Part shown: one piece after another, positions 34,697 to 47,510 of the stretch
How the letters are laid out: each line of letters begins with the position of its first letter
How positions within the stretch are numbered: position 1 is the stretch's first letter
DNA from: Mikania micrantha
Taxonomy: Eukaryota > Streptophyta > Magnoliopsida > Asterales > Asteraceae
Direction: 5' to 3'
DNA: 64,000 nucleotides
Assembly (NCBI GenBank): GCA_009363875.1
Contig: CM018693.1
Location: forward strand, 107,648,362-107,712,361
Translations under genes and position numbers: made by a program
Notes under the pieces: generated by a model
What the model saw: the letters and a program-made list of their open reading frames with translations, nothing else
What the model was told of the DNA's origin: nothing
The model's database searches: none

Positions 34697-36258
34697 ATGC
34701 TAAAAAGTATACAAAAAACTTATTCAACACCTGTGAATCTTGGAGATGGAGTTGTTAGAATCTTAGCAAGGTCTAGTCTTTCTTCCGTTGGATGCTTCAA
34801 GTCAAAGAAAGATTCATATGAGTTGAACCGAATGTTAACAGAATGTGAGGGTAATATAAACCGCATTAGCAAAATGCATGCGAAGATCATCGTTGAAGGT
34901 TATGGGCAAAATGTATTTGTTAGGTCTAAGCTTATTGGTATTTATGCTGGGTTGGATCAGCTGTACATGAACCATGCACATAAGGTGTTCGATCATTTTC
35001 TTGAAAAAGGTGTTTTCTTGTGGAACATAATTATTCAAACCTATGCACATTCAGGTTTGTCTATAGAAGCATTGGGTGTGTATAAGGAGATGTGTGAAAA
35101 AGATGTGGTTATTGACAAGTGTACTTTTACATTCGTGCTAAAGGCATGTGGTATTGTTAAAGATGAAATGACTGGTCGTGTTATGCATGGACATGTCATG
35201 AAATATGGTTTTTATTTCAATGTCTTTGTTGGGAATTCTCTTGTAGCTTTATATGCAAAGTGCCAAATGATGGAGGCGTGTCGACACATGTTCGATGAGA
35301 TACCTGAAAAGGATGTAGTTAGTTGGAATAGTGTTATTTCTGGAGGTGCTAACACTGATCGTTTTATTGAAGCTATTGAGCTTTTTCATACTTTCCTACA
35401 AGTAGAATCGTTTAGTGCTCCTGACCATGCAACTCTGGTTAGCATTTTGCCTGTTTGTGCTCAAGTAGCAGAAATTGGACTAGGATATTGGATTCATTGT
35501 TACACCATAAAAATAGGCTTGACAAGCGATACTATGGTGGGGAGCGGTCTTATTGCCATGTATGGAAACTCTGGCCATTTGGACTATGCACGCCAAGTGT
35601 TTGATGAAATATTCGAAAGAAACATTATGGTATGCATGGGAACCCACAGGAAGTACTCAATCTTTTCACAAACTTTTTGGAGGGTGGGTTCCATCAGGAC
35701 GGGGTTGTGTTTTTATGCTTGCTATCAACATGTAGTCATCTTGGGTTAGTTGAAGAAGGTCGTGAAAATTTTAAACAAATGGAATAATATGGTGTGGAGA
35801 TAGGTCATGAACATTACGCTTATATGGTCGATCTATACGGAAGAGCTGGTTTGCTTATGGAAGCAGTTGAATTTATTAAATTAATGCCTATGTTACTTGG
35901 GAAGGATGTATATGGTGCTCTTCTTGGTTCTTGTAGAATGCATAATAATACTGAACTTGCTAAAGTTGTTGCAGATAAGTTGTTTGTCTTGGATCCGAAC
36001 AGTGGTGATAGATACGTAACTCTAGCTAAAATATATGGGGATGGTGGGCGTTTGAAGGATGTTGCAGATGTTAGGAAGTTTTTGGTGAAGAAAAACATCA
36101 AGAAACCATTTGGGTTTAGCTCGATCAAAGTGGATAGCGTAGTTCATACATTTGGAGTAGAAGATGCAACTCACCTAAAAAAATGGAGTTTTTTTGACAC
36201 TCTTTCAAGTCTTGATGAGTTAATGACATGTAATTATAAACTTGAAACACATTGTTAG
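34697..36258 (+). pseudogene. Broken duplicate of the PPR gene
   Basis: It matches 19084-20673 closely at both DNA and protein level. The frame is intact for about the first 309 residues. It is then lost by a 28-bp deletion at about 35634, where an 8-bp direct repeat ATGGTATG in the intact copy flanks the missing stretch; translation continues out of frame to a stop at 35749. Downstream the original frame also has a nonsense change (GGAATAA near 35783, where copy 1 reads GGAAGAT). The E-motif region (35794-36258) is otherwise open to the original end. Several missense changes are scattered through. The product would lack the C-terminal repeats and E domain. Confidence 0.9.
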
Positions 36259-36299
36259 AAGAGTTGGTACATGGAAACTAGTAGGCATGTTGAATATTA

Positions 36300-38097
36300 A
36301 AAACTAGGAACCTGACACATGGTGTCTCTTTTAGGTTTTAGAAAATGGGTGGTTACATTGTGGAAGTTATGTAAGTTCTCTAAATTCAAATTCATAACTT
36401 AAGCAACAACCATTGTTTAAGGAAGTGTTGTAAATATGAAAGAATTCACATATGTATAACATTTAGGATCATTTATCTTTGCTCATATGATATGAAGATT
36501 CATTATTAATAATAACGTAATTACATGACGGGTTTATTGCATGACATGAAACGACTATTGTTCTTTGTGTCTTGAATGTGGGTTATTAAAAGAACCAAAA
36601 CACTATATAATGACTTGTTTTATGTCACATATTATCCATCAAAACTAAAGGCATCTAAAGGAAAAAAATCACATCAAGATTATGGATTTATTATTATATT
36701 CAAAGATTTGCATAGTTACTGATATGTCTTTTTGAATTATTTTCATTATATGACTAAATTGGTCTAATGATCATCCATGGTGGAACTGAAAATAAAATTA
36801 CAAATGATTTAATTGGATAAGTTTAGAATAAATTTATGTGTCCATTCTAGGTTTTTCTCTGGTTATATGCTTCATGTGCAAGAGATTAATTGCACTCATG
36901 AATTTCTTACAATCCAGAAACCAGAAAGAAACCAAAAGACAATTAAGGTAGGAGATGGTAATGAGCATAATGTTTAAGCCATAGGGAGTATGCAATTAAT
37001 AATGAAAATTGGTCACGGTACTAAACTTTATGATACTTTGTATGCACCAAAGATAACCAAGAATTTCACATATGTAAAGTTGGATCATGATGGTTATCAA
37101 GTTTTGCATGGTCACAACAAAGTCACTAATACTTTAAATGCTGATGTTTGTTGTGTTTTATCTAGCTGGAGATGTCTATAAATAAAAACTAGAAAACCAA
37201 ATTTCAAAATCATTATTATCATATAATGTGAATATAAACATTAATAAAAGAAAACAAGATTTGGAGAACATCCATGTTGTGTCATCAATGCTTAGGCCAC
37301 ATCTCAAATGAACGAATGTTGAGACTCATGAAGAATCGAATATTTCCAGATCTTGATTTTGTTGATTTTGAAACATGTGTTAATCACCTTAAAAGTAAAT
37401 TGGCTAATGGAATAAAAAAAGGTGTCCCTAAGACTTCCAGTTTGTTGGAAATTGTACACATTAATATTAATGGACTTTATCATATTGGAATAATAGGACA
37501 TAAATCAATTATCACTTTCATAGAGGATCACTCATAATTTTTGTAGTTATATGTAATTAAGGATAAATCTTAATCACCGGGCATACTAAAAAATTATAAG
37601 GCCAAAGTCGAAAGTCAATTAAACCACAAGATAAAGTAGTGAGATCAAATAAAGTGGTGAGTATTATGATAGACATATTGGTATAGGCTAATCTCTCAAT
37701 CCTTTAAACAAACTTTTGTAAAGAACATGAGATTATGCATAAATTTACCATGCAGGTACTCCTTAGCAGCATGATGTTGATTAGAGTAGAAATCGTCCTC
37801 TTATAGATAAATGTGTTAGCGCACATCTCATTACATGAATTCATGTAGACTCTTTAAAGACAACTGCTTAGACATGAAAGAGAGTTATTTCTAAATTTGC
37901 CTCTAAAACTCCTTTTGAGATTTGAATAAATTGATGCCTAGCTTATGGAAAATGAAAATATGGGGTTGTCCAACCAAAGCTAAACTTTACAACCCTCAAC
38001 AAAGAAAACTTTGACATGAGAGTTGTCAATTGTCAATTTATAGGATAACGTTCCAAAGGATATAGATCAAGAATTTGACTTACGAGTAGTGCAACAT
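36300..38097 (+). pseudogene. Ty1/copia element remnant, copy 2, left part
   Basis: It corresponds to 22778-24600. The GAG-pre-integrase block (37274-37537) reads CHQCLGHISNERMLRLMKN, ends ITFIEDHS and has the same immediate TAA as copy 1. Most of the remainder is out of frame. It is cut at 38097 by a solo LTR insertion and resumes at 45756. Confidence 0.7.
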
Positions 38098-38490
38098 TGT
38101 GACACCCCACAAAATGCAGGTCAGCAATTCCTTTATTTTAATAATAGTTTGTATTATTAGAACATACGTGGCACTAGAACTAGTTAAACTTAGCGTGACA
38201 CATGGCACAATAGTGCAAACACAAACAATCACATTGTAATTCGAGGAATTTCTGGAAACGCACACACGTGTCTTAAAACTCACGAATGCTGGTGAAAGTC
38301 AAACATTTTATTCAATTGAACAATAATAGCATGAAATATTAGCAAACAACAAACAAAATTGAAGGATGTGTGAACCTATGACAAACCAAGATGACACAAA
38401 AGTCGAGAAATGACAAACAATAATGAAAAAGCGGGCGGAAAACGATTGAAACAAATGAAAATGGACAATTGGGCAGGTCCAGGACTCTTC

Positions 38491-38693
38491 GCGGTACGCC
38501 AAGGGCCCCGACGAGAGCCTAGGCGGTATGCGAAGGTGGGCGGCAGAATTTGAATTTCTCCAAATTTCTTAGCGGTGCGCCAATATAGATCACTGCCACC
38601 TTGGCGGTACGCGGCGTGTTTTGGGAGAGAACCCGACTATTTTATTCATGGCGGTACGCCAAGGCCATGCACCATCGGGTTTGGCGGTACGCA
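38491..38693 (+). repeat. GCGGTACGCC motif array upstream of a TATA box
   Basis: Six copies at about 38491, 38523, 38572, 38604, 38651 and 38684, often extended to TTGGCGGTACGCCAAGG, which is palindromic. They end about 25 bp before the TATA box at 38716. Confidence 0.75.
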
Positions 38694-41600
38694 AAGCATC
38701 TCAGAACCTTACAACTATATAAAAACCAAACCCAGCTCATTCTATCCTTTCCTACTCACATTATCTCGACTAAACACGATCACTCCGACCAAAATACCCT
38801 TAAATCACACCTCTCAACCTCTGGAAGCCATACACAACCACATTGAAGCCTCATTGAAGCTTGAAGCTTAGGAACAAGGAAGAATCATCAAAGGATCTCA
38901 CAAAAATCACCATCAACAAACTCCAGGAGTGCTACATTATTGTTCCAACTCCATTTCAGCATTCTAGAGCTTGTGAGGTAGTCCTATGTAGTCAATCTTG
39001 CTTCTAAACTCACATGCAGTCACATCCACACACATGCAAGCATAGATGCTCACATGCAACCCAAAAATCAACACATGCACGAAATAATATACTATAAATC
39101 TGGATTGGAATGTCTTGATGATTGATTTATGCTATTGGATTGACCTATGGAATCTATTGGGGTTATTTTGTGAATAAAGATGATTATCACTATAAATAGT
39201 AACTTTGGTAGTACAAAATAGTGTTAGATGATGTTTCAGACATGCTATGTCGGTTTGAATGATGATTCATGTGTAGAAATGATGATATGAATGTGATGTA
39301 AAGGTTGGATATTGATAAAAGGGGGATTTTGTCATATGTTTCTAAAAATAGACACTTTGGTTAAGAAATTAGGCCATCCATGTAGAATTTGGTTGTGTAC
39401 AAGTTATTTTGATGATGATAATAGCAATATGAACGTATTAGAATGGTTTGATTTTGGTTAAAATGATGTCTATAGCAAACTTTCCATTTATGGAAACTTT
39501 ATTTGGGCATTTTGTGAAATCGGAGTTTATAAGCATGATTGACGACGAGATGTGATGTAATATGCCATGTTATGATGATTTGGGAGTATTTGCATGGTTA
39601 ATTGTGTGAAAAATGGTAAATGTAGTAACTTACTAAGAATAGTAACTTTAATTGAGGATTTTGTAAAATAAGGTCTATTGACATGATTAAAGAATGAAAG
39701 ATGCTTGTAAATGGTACATTGTGATGATATGATGGTGTCTGTATGCTTGATTGGTTCAAAACGTGTTAAATATAGAAACCTGCTGTATTTAGTAACTTAA
39801 AAAGGGAAGGTATGCAAGTTTGTTAATACATGACGATGTGTTAGGTGATAACATGATCACCTAGAAAACTAACATGCTTAGATTGATAAAAGGTGACTTT
39901 TATGCATAATTGCTAAATGAGGAAACAAACTATGAATAGAAACTTGTTTGATGAACATACGCGCAACTGCCCTGATTAATAACATGATCTGTAAGGACGA
40001 ATATATTATGCATACGTACCATATTTGAAAACTCTATGTGCTATGGCATGCTTACATGCACAACTTTTAATCAAGAAAACTTGACAAACACTAAATAAAC
40101 ATTGACAAAACACAAACATATCACCGAGGGTCTTCGAGTCAACACGGTCAAACACAAGTCAAACACAGTCGAACATAGTCAAACACAACAACTTGGAGTT
40201 ATTTAGACACAAACACGGTCTAATTAGACCAACACGAACACAAAAATGAACACGAAATTATATTACCTATGTGTTATAGGTCACAGTTAGGGACAGACAA
40301 TTCACAAAACGTAAACACAGGTGAGTTCACAGCCCCCTTTTCACTTAATTGTTTATAAACACAAACAGGGGAGAGAAATACATGCAAATACTTTGACAAA
40401 CAACTTGGACAAACGTTTTTGACAAACACATTTGACGAAGTATCGTGGAAAATTTGACAAACAATTTGTCACACCCCGAGCCTGCGGGCTGGATCGACTT
40501 TCCGGCCGGGCGGAAGGTTCCCGGGGCGTGATATCGTTGTGATAATCGAAATGATCATATTGTTTACATAGCACATGATAAATAATTGAGAAATGCTAAC
40601 ATGACAATGAAATAGAATTACAAAGTTAAATTACATTGTTTCCTCATAATTTAACTAAGTAAATCTAATCAAAAGAATCAATGAGTTTTCTATCTTGTAA
40701 CTGTACAAGATACACAAAAGATGATTCATTGTTTTTGTCATCCAAAAGTATGCAACACAAAATGAAGCTAGGTCTTCTAAAAGTCCACTAGCTTAGTTCT
40801 TGAATATGGCAACTACACCTGTTCGTCACCTGAGAAAACATGCATTTAAACAAAGTCAACACTAGGTTGGTGAGTTCATAAGTTTGAATATTGAAAACCT
40901 CGATTTGTTCACATACACAATCACACTGTCATACATGTTACTTGTAAGTTTTTTGTTTCACCCGTTCACACAATGGCCTCTCCATAGTTATATTTACAAG
41001 TAACATCTCATCCTAATAGTTATGCTTATATATATTATATATAGGGCATATGTAGGGGAACCAAGCCCCAACCAACATCCCACCACATAACTAATAGAAC
41101 TCCACACTACTTGCAATACAACTATAGATATCCATTTCATTTCACCCATTCATTTCGTCTGTTATTCACCCGTTGTGTCATATGTAGAATAATAAATTGA
41201 GAGGGGTTTAGTTATCAAACCGAAGTATTGATACACCCTCAATGTATTAAGGAAGTTAGATTAATTTAATATGATCCTTGTTATTATTCTATTCTTGTGG
41301 GGCTAACTGTTAATCACTGTTAATAATAATAGTGTTAGTTAACCAATTGATATTTGTTCTCAACTTGAAGTGCAAAGAGCCTAAAAGGAATCCATTGCAA
41401 TCCTCACGTAATCAGATTTCAATGCATCCGATTTACCTCTATCACTTTGTATTACCGTAGACCTCATCGAAACGGTTACTAGTATTATGACATGAGAGAA
41501 TAAATTCCTCAGTCTACTAGTCAACAGGTAACGATGGATTAATTACAATTATAACTGCAGATTAATATCACCATGTGTCGCTTTCTAGACCCTGACTTGA

Positions 41601-43311
41601 GTAGCCCTGTCACCAGTCATACGTTACCGGCCAATGAATCAATACGATCAACATACTAGCCCTACAAGCTAGAGGTTTGTCAAACCTATGGTACCACTAT
41701 GCTATCGTCGGTTTAGTCACATCAAACTAACTGGTCAGCTATTTATGAAGGGACTTACAATGATCAAACTTGAGTACATGGCACATGATTGAAATGATAT
41801 AATGCAGACAGTTCAATAGTAATCAATTGTATTGTGTTCATCAATGTTGTTTGTTCTCAATGTTGTATGTTCTCGTTGTTGTTAACAAAGTTAAATAAGA
41901 ACTTGTCTTATTACATTATGTTATTTGTTGTGTGAATGATGTTGTTATCATGAAGTTACATTATCATGATTATCATTCATTGTTGTTCCATATAGTCACC
42001 ATGTTGTCACTAAGATGTGGTAAGAACTAGTCTTACTACACTTAGTCGACTCAGGTGGTGGATGATTCTTGTTTCATGTTATCCTGTAATATGTGCTGAG
42101 TTGTAAGCTAAGTGTTATAAGCACTTGTCTTATTACACTTAGTTAACTCTAGTATTGAATGATGTTATAAAGATGTGTTATCTTCATATCATTCATGTGT
42201 TTTGTTCTTGTCATCATGTTCACCTGTGGTTATCTCAATATTCGTTCTTGTAAGAATAACTAAATGTTATAAGATAAAATCTTACAACTGTGTTATTCTA
42301 TTGTGTTGATGAATTATGAAATTATATTATTATATTCATCTTAGTTGTTCCTGTCATATCATGATCATACAAGCATGCATACAATGATAAATGATAATAA
42401 GTCGGGCAATATTATCTCATCAAAGTAATAGCAACATGTTAAACTAAAACTTTTAAATAAATAAAAGTTAAGCATGTTTCTCAGCCCCGAGAGTTAAAAT
42501 CAGTTAATGATTAGAAAAGGGGCATACGAACTCACCTTATGGTTGAAGTGGTTGACTTAGCTTAAACAAGAAATGCACACTCTCTTTGTTGGATTTGTTG
42601 TTGTATTCACGATCCTGTAGCGATTTCATGTTGTTGTAATTTGTAAGTATAAATCTTTGAGTATGTGTTTGTGTTAGCCTTTTAATTGACTAATATTTGT
42701 GAGTCTTGGTCATCATTCTTCATTCAGCCTTGATCACTTGCTCGGAATTATACTTAACACTTAATCAAGTTTATATAATTCTATTTTCTCATACCACATC
42801 CTCTTATGTTTATTCAAATTGGTCCTTGTCATAGTGTATAGCCTTGTAACTACTATAGTTTATGAATATGAAAGTAGGTTTTAGATTAAAGGTTATAGCC
42901 CTTTCCACCTTATCATTACTTGTGAACATTTTTGAGAAACAAAGCCTTAGAACTTAGGAAGTTCGTTAGTTTCAAAACACTATCCCCTTTTTAGTGATTT
43001 AAGTTGTTAATTCAAAGCAAGTGGTCATTAGTATGAATTTAAAGTGTTTTCCCCTTATTTGTTATTTGGGCCGGATGAGCCTAAGTGGGCCGAAGCATCA
43101 AGTGGTTTAGGCCGAATGGGAGATGGCTACACAAAATGGTTGGGCCTCTCAATTGGGCCGAATACTCCTTAGGCCGAGTGTGTGTGGGTCGAAACCATAG
43201 GTTGTGGGCCGAGACAATTTGTGGGCCAAACTAGCACTGTGTTGGGCTTAGACTAATCAACTGGAAAACATGGCATCCAACCCAGCGAACCTATTGGGTT
43301 TAATTGGCTAA

Positions 43312-43682
43312 GGTTCGGCCATGGCTTCGCATGGAGGTTAGGCTAGCTATCAAGTTTGCCAGTGAAGAGGTTCGGCGGAGGGTGATGGACATTGCAGGTT
43401 CGGTGATCATTAGGTTCATGAGACCCTGGTTTCGCAGATGACGCAAGGTTCGCTCTAATTGATGAAGGGTTCGTGATAACACCATTGGTTCGGCTGAAGT
43501 ATGGTTCGCATGAGAATTGTATGGGAAGGAGGTTCGTGACAGTAAGGTTCGCCCAGCTCCACCATGGGTTCGGTAGTGATGGTTCGTTAATGATGATGAA
43601 AGGTTCGTCCAGTGTTCTGTGAGGATCAGGTTCGCAGCTGCTAGCCTTCAGTCGATCCAAGGTTCGGCCACCCTTGGGTTCG
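43312..43682 (-). repeat. CGAACC array of LTR B (15 copies)
   Basis: GGTTCG on the plus strand at about 43312, 43369, 43397, 43447, 43468, 43487, 43503, 43531, 43546, 43567, 43581, 43602, 43629, 43661 and 43677. Intervening sequence does not match array A position by position. Confidence 0.8.
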
Positions 43683-44339
43683 GCTGATTTGCAGTTCCAC
43701 AGCCTTGCACCTTCATCATCATCATCTTCATCCATCACCGCCTATCCCAAGGCTGTTACAGTGTGAGGTTATGCGAACCATGGTTTCTTAGAATCGTGTG
43801 GGTCAATCTAGGACGATGTTTAATCGGTGAGATGTGTGGGTCGATTAGAGTTGAGAAAAACCTATTTTTATAACTTTTCAAGCTCAAATACCTCGGATTT
43901 GGACAGACAAATACTCAGATCTGTTGTACTTTTAGGTAGAGAAGGTTGAGAGCTTCGTTTGGACACCAAGAACACCTGATTTCGTTGAGAAACGAGGGAG
44001 ATATCGCGATTTGAAGTTGGAATCTAGAGAGAGAGACAAAGGTTCGGGAATAGTGGCTTTAGTGAGAGAGGATGATGAGAAAAATGAATGAATTTGCCTC
44101 ATTTAGGGTTTAAATACCCCCGGTGTGTTCGGGTTCGTTTCGGTTGCTCGGTTCGTGTTTTCGTTGCATTTTCGGAACGTAACGCGTATTTTTACGCATC
44201 TTAATTAAAAGAGTTTCTTTCAATTTATTTCTGATGAGTTTCAAAATTGTAAAATAGAAAATATTATATTTTCTTAAATTTATTATCGTTCGTGTCGTTT
44301 TCGTTTTCGTTTCGTCAGAACGCGTCACCATCGCGCGTA

Positions 44340-44470
44340 TTCGTTCGAATCGTCATTCGAACGAACAAGACGATGGTTTGGCTTTCTGAATTTTGTTTTC
44401 TACTTTCCAGTCATTATTTCAGAACGTTAAACTCACATATATGTTTGTGTGAATCGTCACCCACGCAAAC
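44340..44470. promoter_or_regulatory. Two palindromes with TGACG loops in LTR B
   Basis: TTCGTTCGAAT/ATTCGAACGAA (44340-44350, 44355-44365) has loop CGTC, so TGACG spans the loop on the minus strand. GTTTGTGT/ACGCAAAC (44443-44450, 44463-44470, one mismatch) encloses GAATCGTCACCC. These correspond to the palindromes at 26733-26863 in LTR A, but with different arms. Confidence 0.6.
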
Positions 44471-45755
44471 ACACTTTTAGTTCGTTATTCTGAAATGATA
44501 TTGCAATTATGTTTTGAATTGTTTTTCCTCACTGATGGACTCAACTAAACGTCCTGTTTTCACATGGTTTTCGTACTGATTCATCGGCCATCTGATTCCT
44601 GTATTCTATGGATATCAGATCGTAACCGACTTGTTCTTGTTATTTACTTGAACACCGTTGTTTCTCTTGATTCGTTGTATTAACTGTACTTAGGTTTTCA
44701 CCTAAACACAACAACTATTGTTTATCGTGAGTGTTGTACTTACAGTATTTAAGTTTTCACATAAATACGTACAACTGTTTCTTGTATTTTGAATTCTGTT
44801 ATCACAAACACTGTTCATATACTTGTATTTACACACAGTAAATAGTGAAAGTACACATATCGTACGGACTTGCCGGACGATCTGGTACTGGATGTCACAC
44901 AATTTGACCAACATCTGGGTCAACGAACTGGACAAATATTTTGACCAACATCTGGGTCAACACAACTGGTTAAACATTACGAACATACACTGGGGTAACT
45001 CCAACTGGGGGAGGTTACACACAAACTGACTTTGACGAACATATTATGATGTATTACTGGTAATGTTGTACAAACATTTTGAGTGTGCTATATCACAACA
45101 AAGTCCTCACACAGCCATACCGTTAGTTGAATACAAACGAGGTGTTATTAGATAGTACTATTGGGTCTGACAAACCCCACTCGACGAAAACTCTGACTGG
45201 CGGTCAGGACGGGCGTAATATCGACCTATTGCCATTGTTTTGCGATAGACATGGCGGAGGTATCTAAAAGTCTACTTTCGGTAGTGGTGCAACATGCGCA
45301 CTCGGGAGCTTGGGTCTGCAACTTTAACATCTCAAGTATACGTCGCGCAAACTTTTTACTGTTTACTTATTTATCATACAAACTGTTTACTGCTTACCAA
45401 CATTTAAACCTGTGAACTCACCAAATTTATGTTGACACACTTTAGCATGTATTTCTCAGGTACTCAACACTCTTAAGAGCATACGACTGCACTTAAGGAA
45501 CCTCAGGAAGAGTCAAGCATGCATTAAGAACATTTTTGTGTTAGTTATACAATGTGTAAACAATTTACATTCATGAACAAGCTTTCGCTCAATTCCGTTG
45601 TGTAACTCATGTACTAAACTTTGGGATTTGTATGATAAAACCACGTAATTTAAAATGCATATAGAGTCGATTTATATGGCCAACGTATCTGATCCTGCCA
45701 CGTCATACCCAGCGGGCTGACTCCGCAAGTGGTAATTTGGGGGTATGACAAACAT

Positions 45756-47510
45756 GAAGGGGGTGTGCTATCTGTACTTAATCCCAATTACACCTCTTAT
45801 TATATGATGATGCACCATTACATGACACTATACAAGAACATCTTGTGTTTCATTTATCCGTATAACTAAAATCAGGTCAAACACACAAGAGCAAGTCCCT
45901 TAGATGACTATTGCACCTAGTGAACCCAAAAATCAAGTAAAGAGGTCATAATGGTCTAGAGAACCTATTTATGATGATTATATAACATACTTTAACAAAG
46001 TTGTTATGGATATAGGAAGTGCAACGATCAAACCTATTATAATGAAATCATTAATAGTGATCAATCCTTTGAATGGAATAAAGTTATAATTGATATGTTT
46101 GATTCGATTAATAAGAACAACACACGAGAATTAGTTAAATTGCCTAAGAGTGTAAAACCTTAAGGGTATAATGAGTTTTCAAAACAAAGTTAGACTCGAA
46201 TAGAAACATTGTATTCTACAAAGCTCAATTGGTTGCTAAAGTCTATTCAAAATGAGAGAATATATTATCAGAATATCTTCTCAACTATTTCATGAAAGGA
46301 TTCCTTGAGGATCATTATGCCCTTAGTAGATTATTTTGACTTAAAAATACTTATATGGATGTTACAACTGTTTTTCTAAATGTTGACTTAGATGATAATG
46401 TGTTCATAAATCAACTTGAAGGCTTAAAACCTAAAGGTTAAAATCATTAATTTTGTAAGTTAAAGAAATCCATATATGGGTAACAACAATTATCACGTTA
46501 TTGGCATTTAAGTTTTCCAAAGTCATGAACAAACAAAGTTTATCCAAAAACGAAGTGAATCAATGCACCTAACTTAAAATGAGTGAGGAATTTTTTTTTC
46601 TATACTTATCCTTTACTTGGATGATATCCATTTAGAAAGTAATACTTTAGACTTGTTGCATAGCCTAATTTTGGCATGAAAGATCTTAGAGAAGCTTTTT
46701 ATGTAATAAACATTGAAATACGCTAAGATATTGCCAATAAGATATTAGGACTAGGCATTGAAATAATTGAAGGGGTTGTTTGTTTGCATCTGAATGGCAT
46801 TAAGATGTTACCTCTGAATGGTTCATAACCTCTTAACCATTTAGACATAGAGTTACCTCTTAACCATTCAGAGGTTATGAACTATTACCAACCTCTTAAC
46901 CATTCAGACATAATGATATTTTTTTAACCATTCACATACTATGAACCATTAAGAGGTATCCTCTGAATGGGATTAAGAGGCTACCAAATAGAGCCGAAGA
47001 GATATTAGGGCTGTCACATAACTTATATCTCTCCATTAATAGATTCAATAGTTAAAGGGATATGTTTTTACTTCTTTCCAATGTAAAAAAAAAAGGTTGA
47101 GATAGAGCAAACAAGATTGATAACTTATGCTTCAGTAGTGGGAAACTTGATGTATTCCTAAGTTTATACTCATCCAAATATCATTTTTTTTTTGGAATGC
47201 TATGCCGATATCAATCAAACCCTAGCCTAGATATTTAAAAAACAACAAAGAAAATGTTGTGATATCTTTAAGGGACAAAAGACTATAAATTGACATGCAA
47301 AAGAAGTGATAACTTAGAAGCGGCTAGTCATTTTGATTTTGACTTTGCTAAATACAATGATGATAAGAAATCAACTTTAAGGTACATCTTTATGATAGCT
47401 GTAGAACCAATTTCATGGAGGAGCCAAACGGAACATTTAATAACAACCTCAACAATGATGGCATACATTGATTGTACAATGCAACATTCCATGGGGTATT
47501 GTTAAGAAAC
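45756..47510 (+). pseudogene. Ty1/copia element remnant, copy 2, right part
   Basis: It resumes the match to copy 1 (from 24601), including the reverse-transcriptase YLDDIH (near 46613). Beyond the end of homology at about 47310 it retains an RNase H stretch, KRSDNLEAASHFDFDFAKYN followed by a KST-Y-I-F and ISWRS pattern (47290-47505), typical of copia RNase H and missing from copy 1. Stops and indels throughout. Confidence 0.65.
46772..46995. mobile_element. MITE, 224 bp, GGGGTTGTTTGTTTG termini
   Basis: Absent from the corresponding place in copy 1 (near 25615). The ends are GGGGTTGTTTGTTTG and the complement of GGCTCTATTTGGTAG, flanked by GAA on both sides (46769-46771, 46996-46998). The inside is built of TCTGAATGGTTAAGAGGT-like units in both orientations. 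The termini resemble the larger MITE at 4314-5052; a PIF/Harbinger-like origin is inferred from the 3-bp duplication and GGG end. Confidence 0.65.

Larger units (their letters stand above)
40467..44899 (-). mobile_element. Solo LTR B, 4433 bp, nested in LTR C
   Basis: Flanked by perfect CAATT duplications (40462-40466 and 44900-44904). Read on the minus strand it starts TGTGACATCCAGTACC and ends GCTCGGGGTGTGACA. Those ends, the TCCGTACGAT block near the start, the GCGTGGGTGACGATTCAC palindrome and a CGAACC array (15 copies, seen as GGTTCG at 43312-43682) tie it to LTR A at 26167-29936. No internal coding domain is present. It inserted after LTR C, which itself inserted after the PPR/copia duplication. 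Confidence 0.85.
38098..45750 (+). mobile_element. Solo LTR C, interrupted by solo LTR B
   Basis: Flanked by perfect AACAT duplications (38093-38097 and 45751-45755). It starts TGTGACACCCCAC and ends AATTTGGGGGTATGACA. Without the nested 40467-44899 insertion it is about 3.2 kb. It contains six GCGGTACGCC-like motifs (38491-38693), a TATA box TATATAAAAA at 38716-38725, a GTCAACAC/CAAACAC-rich stretch (40080-40260), and a repeated CCAACATCTGGGTCAAC unit (44908, 44943). No gag or pol is present. The family end matches the element at 20717-22772 on the other strand. Confidence 0.85.

Noticed and set aside
38575..38871. 98-codon and overlapping 81-codon open frames
   Set aside because: They cross the GCGGTACGCC array and TATA region of solo LTR C and resemble no protein.
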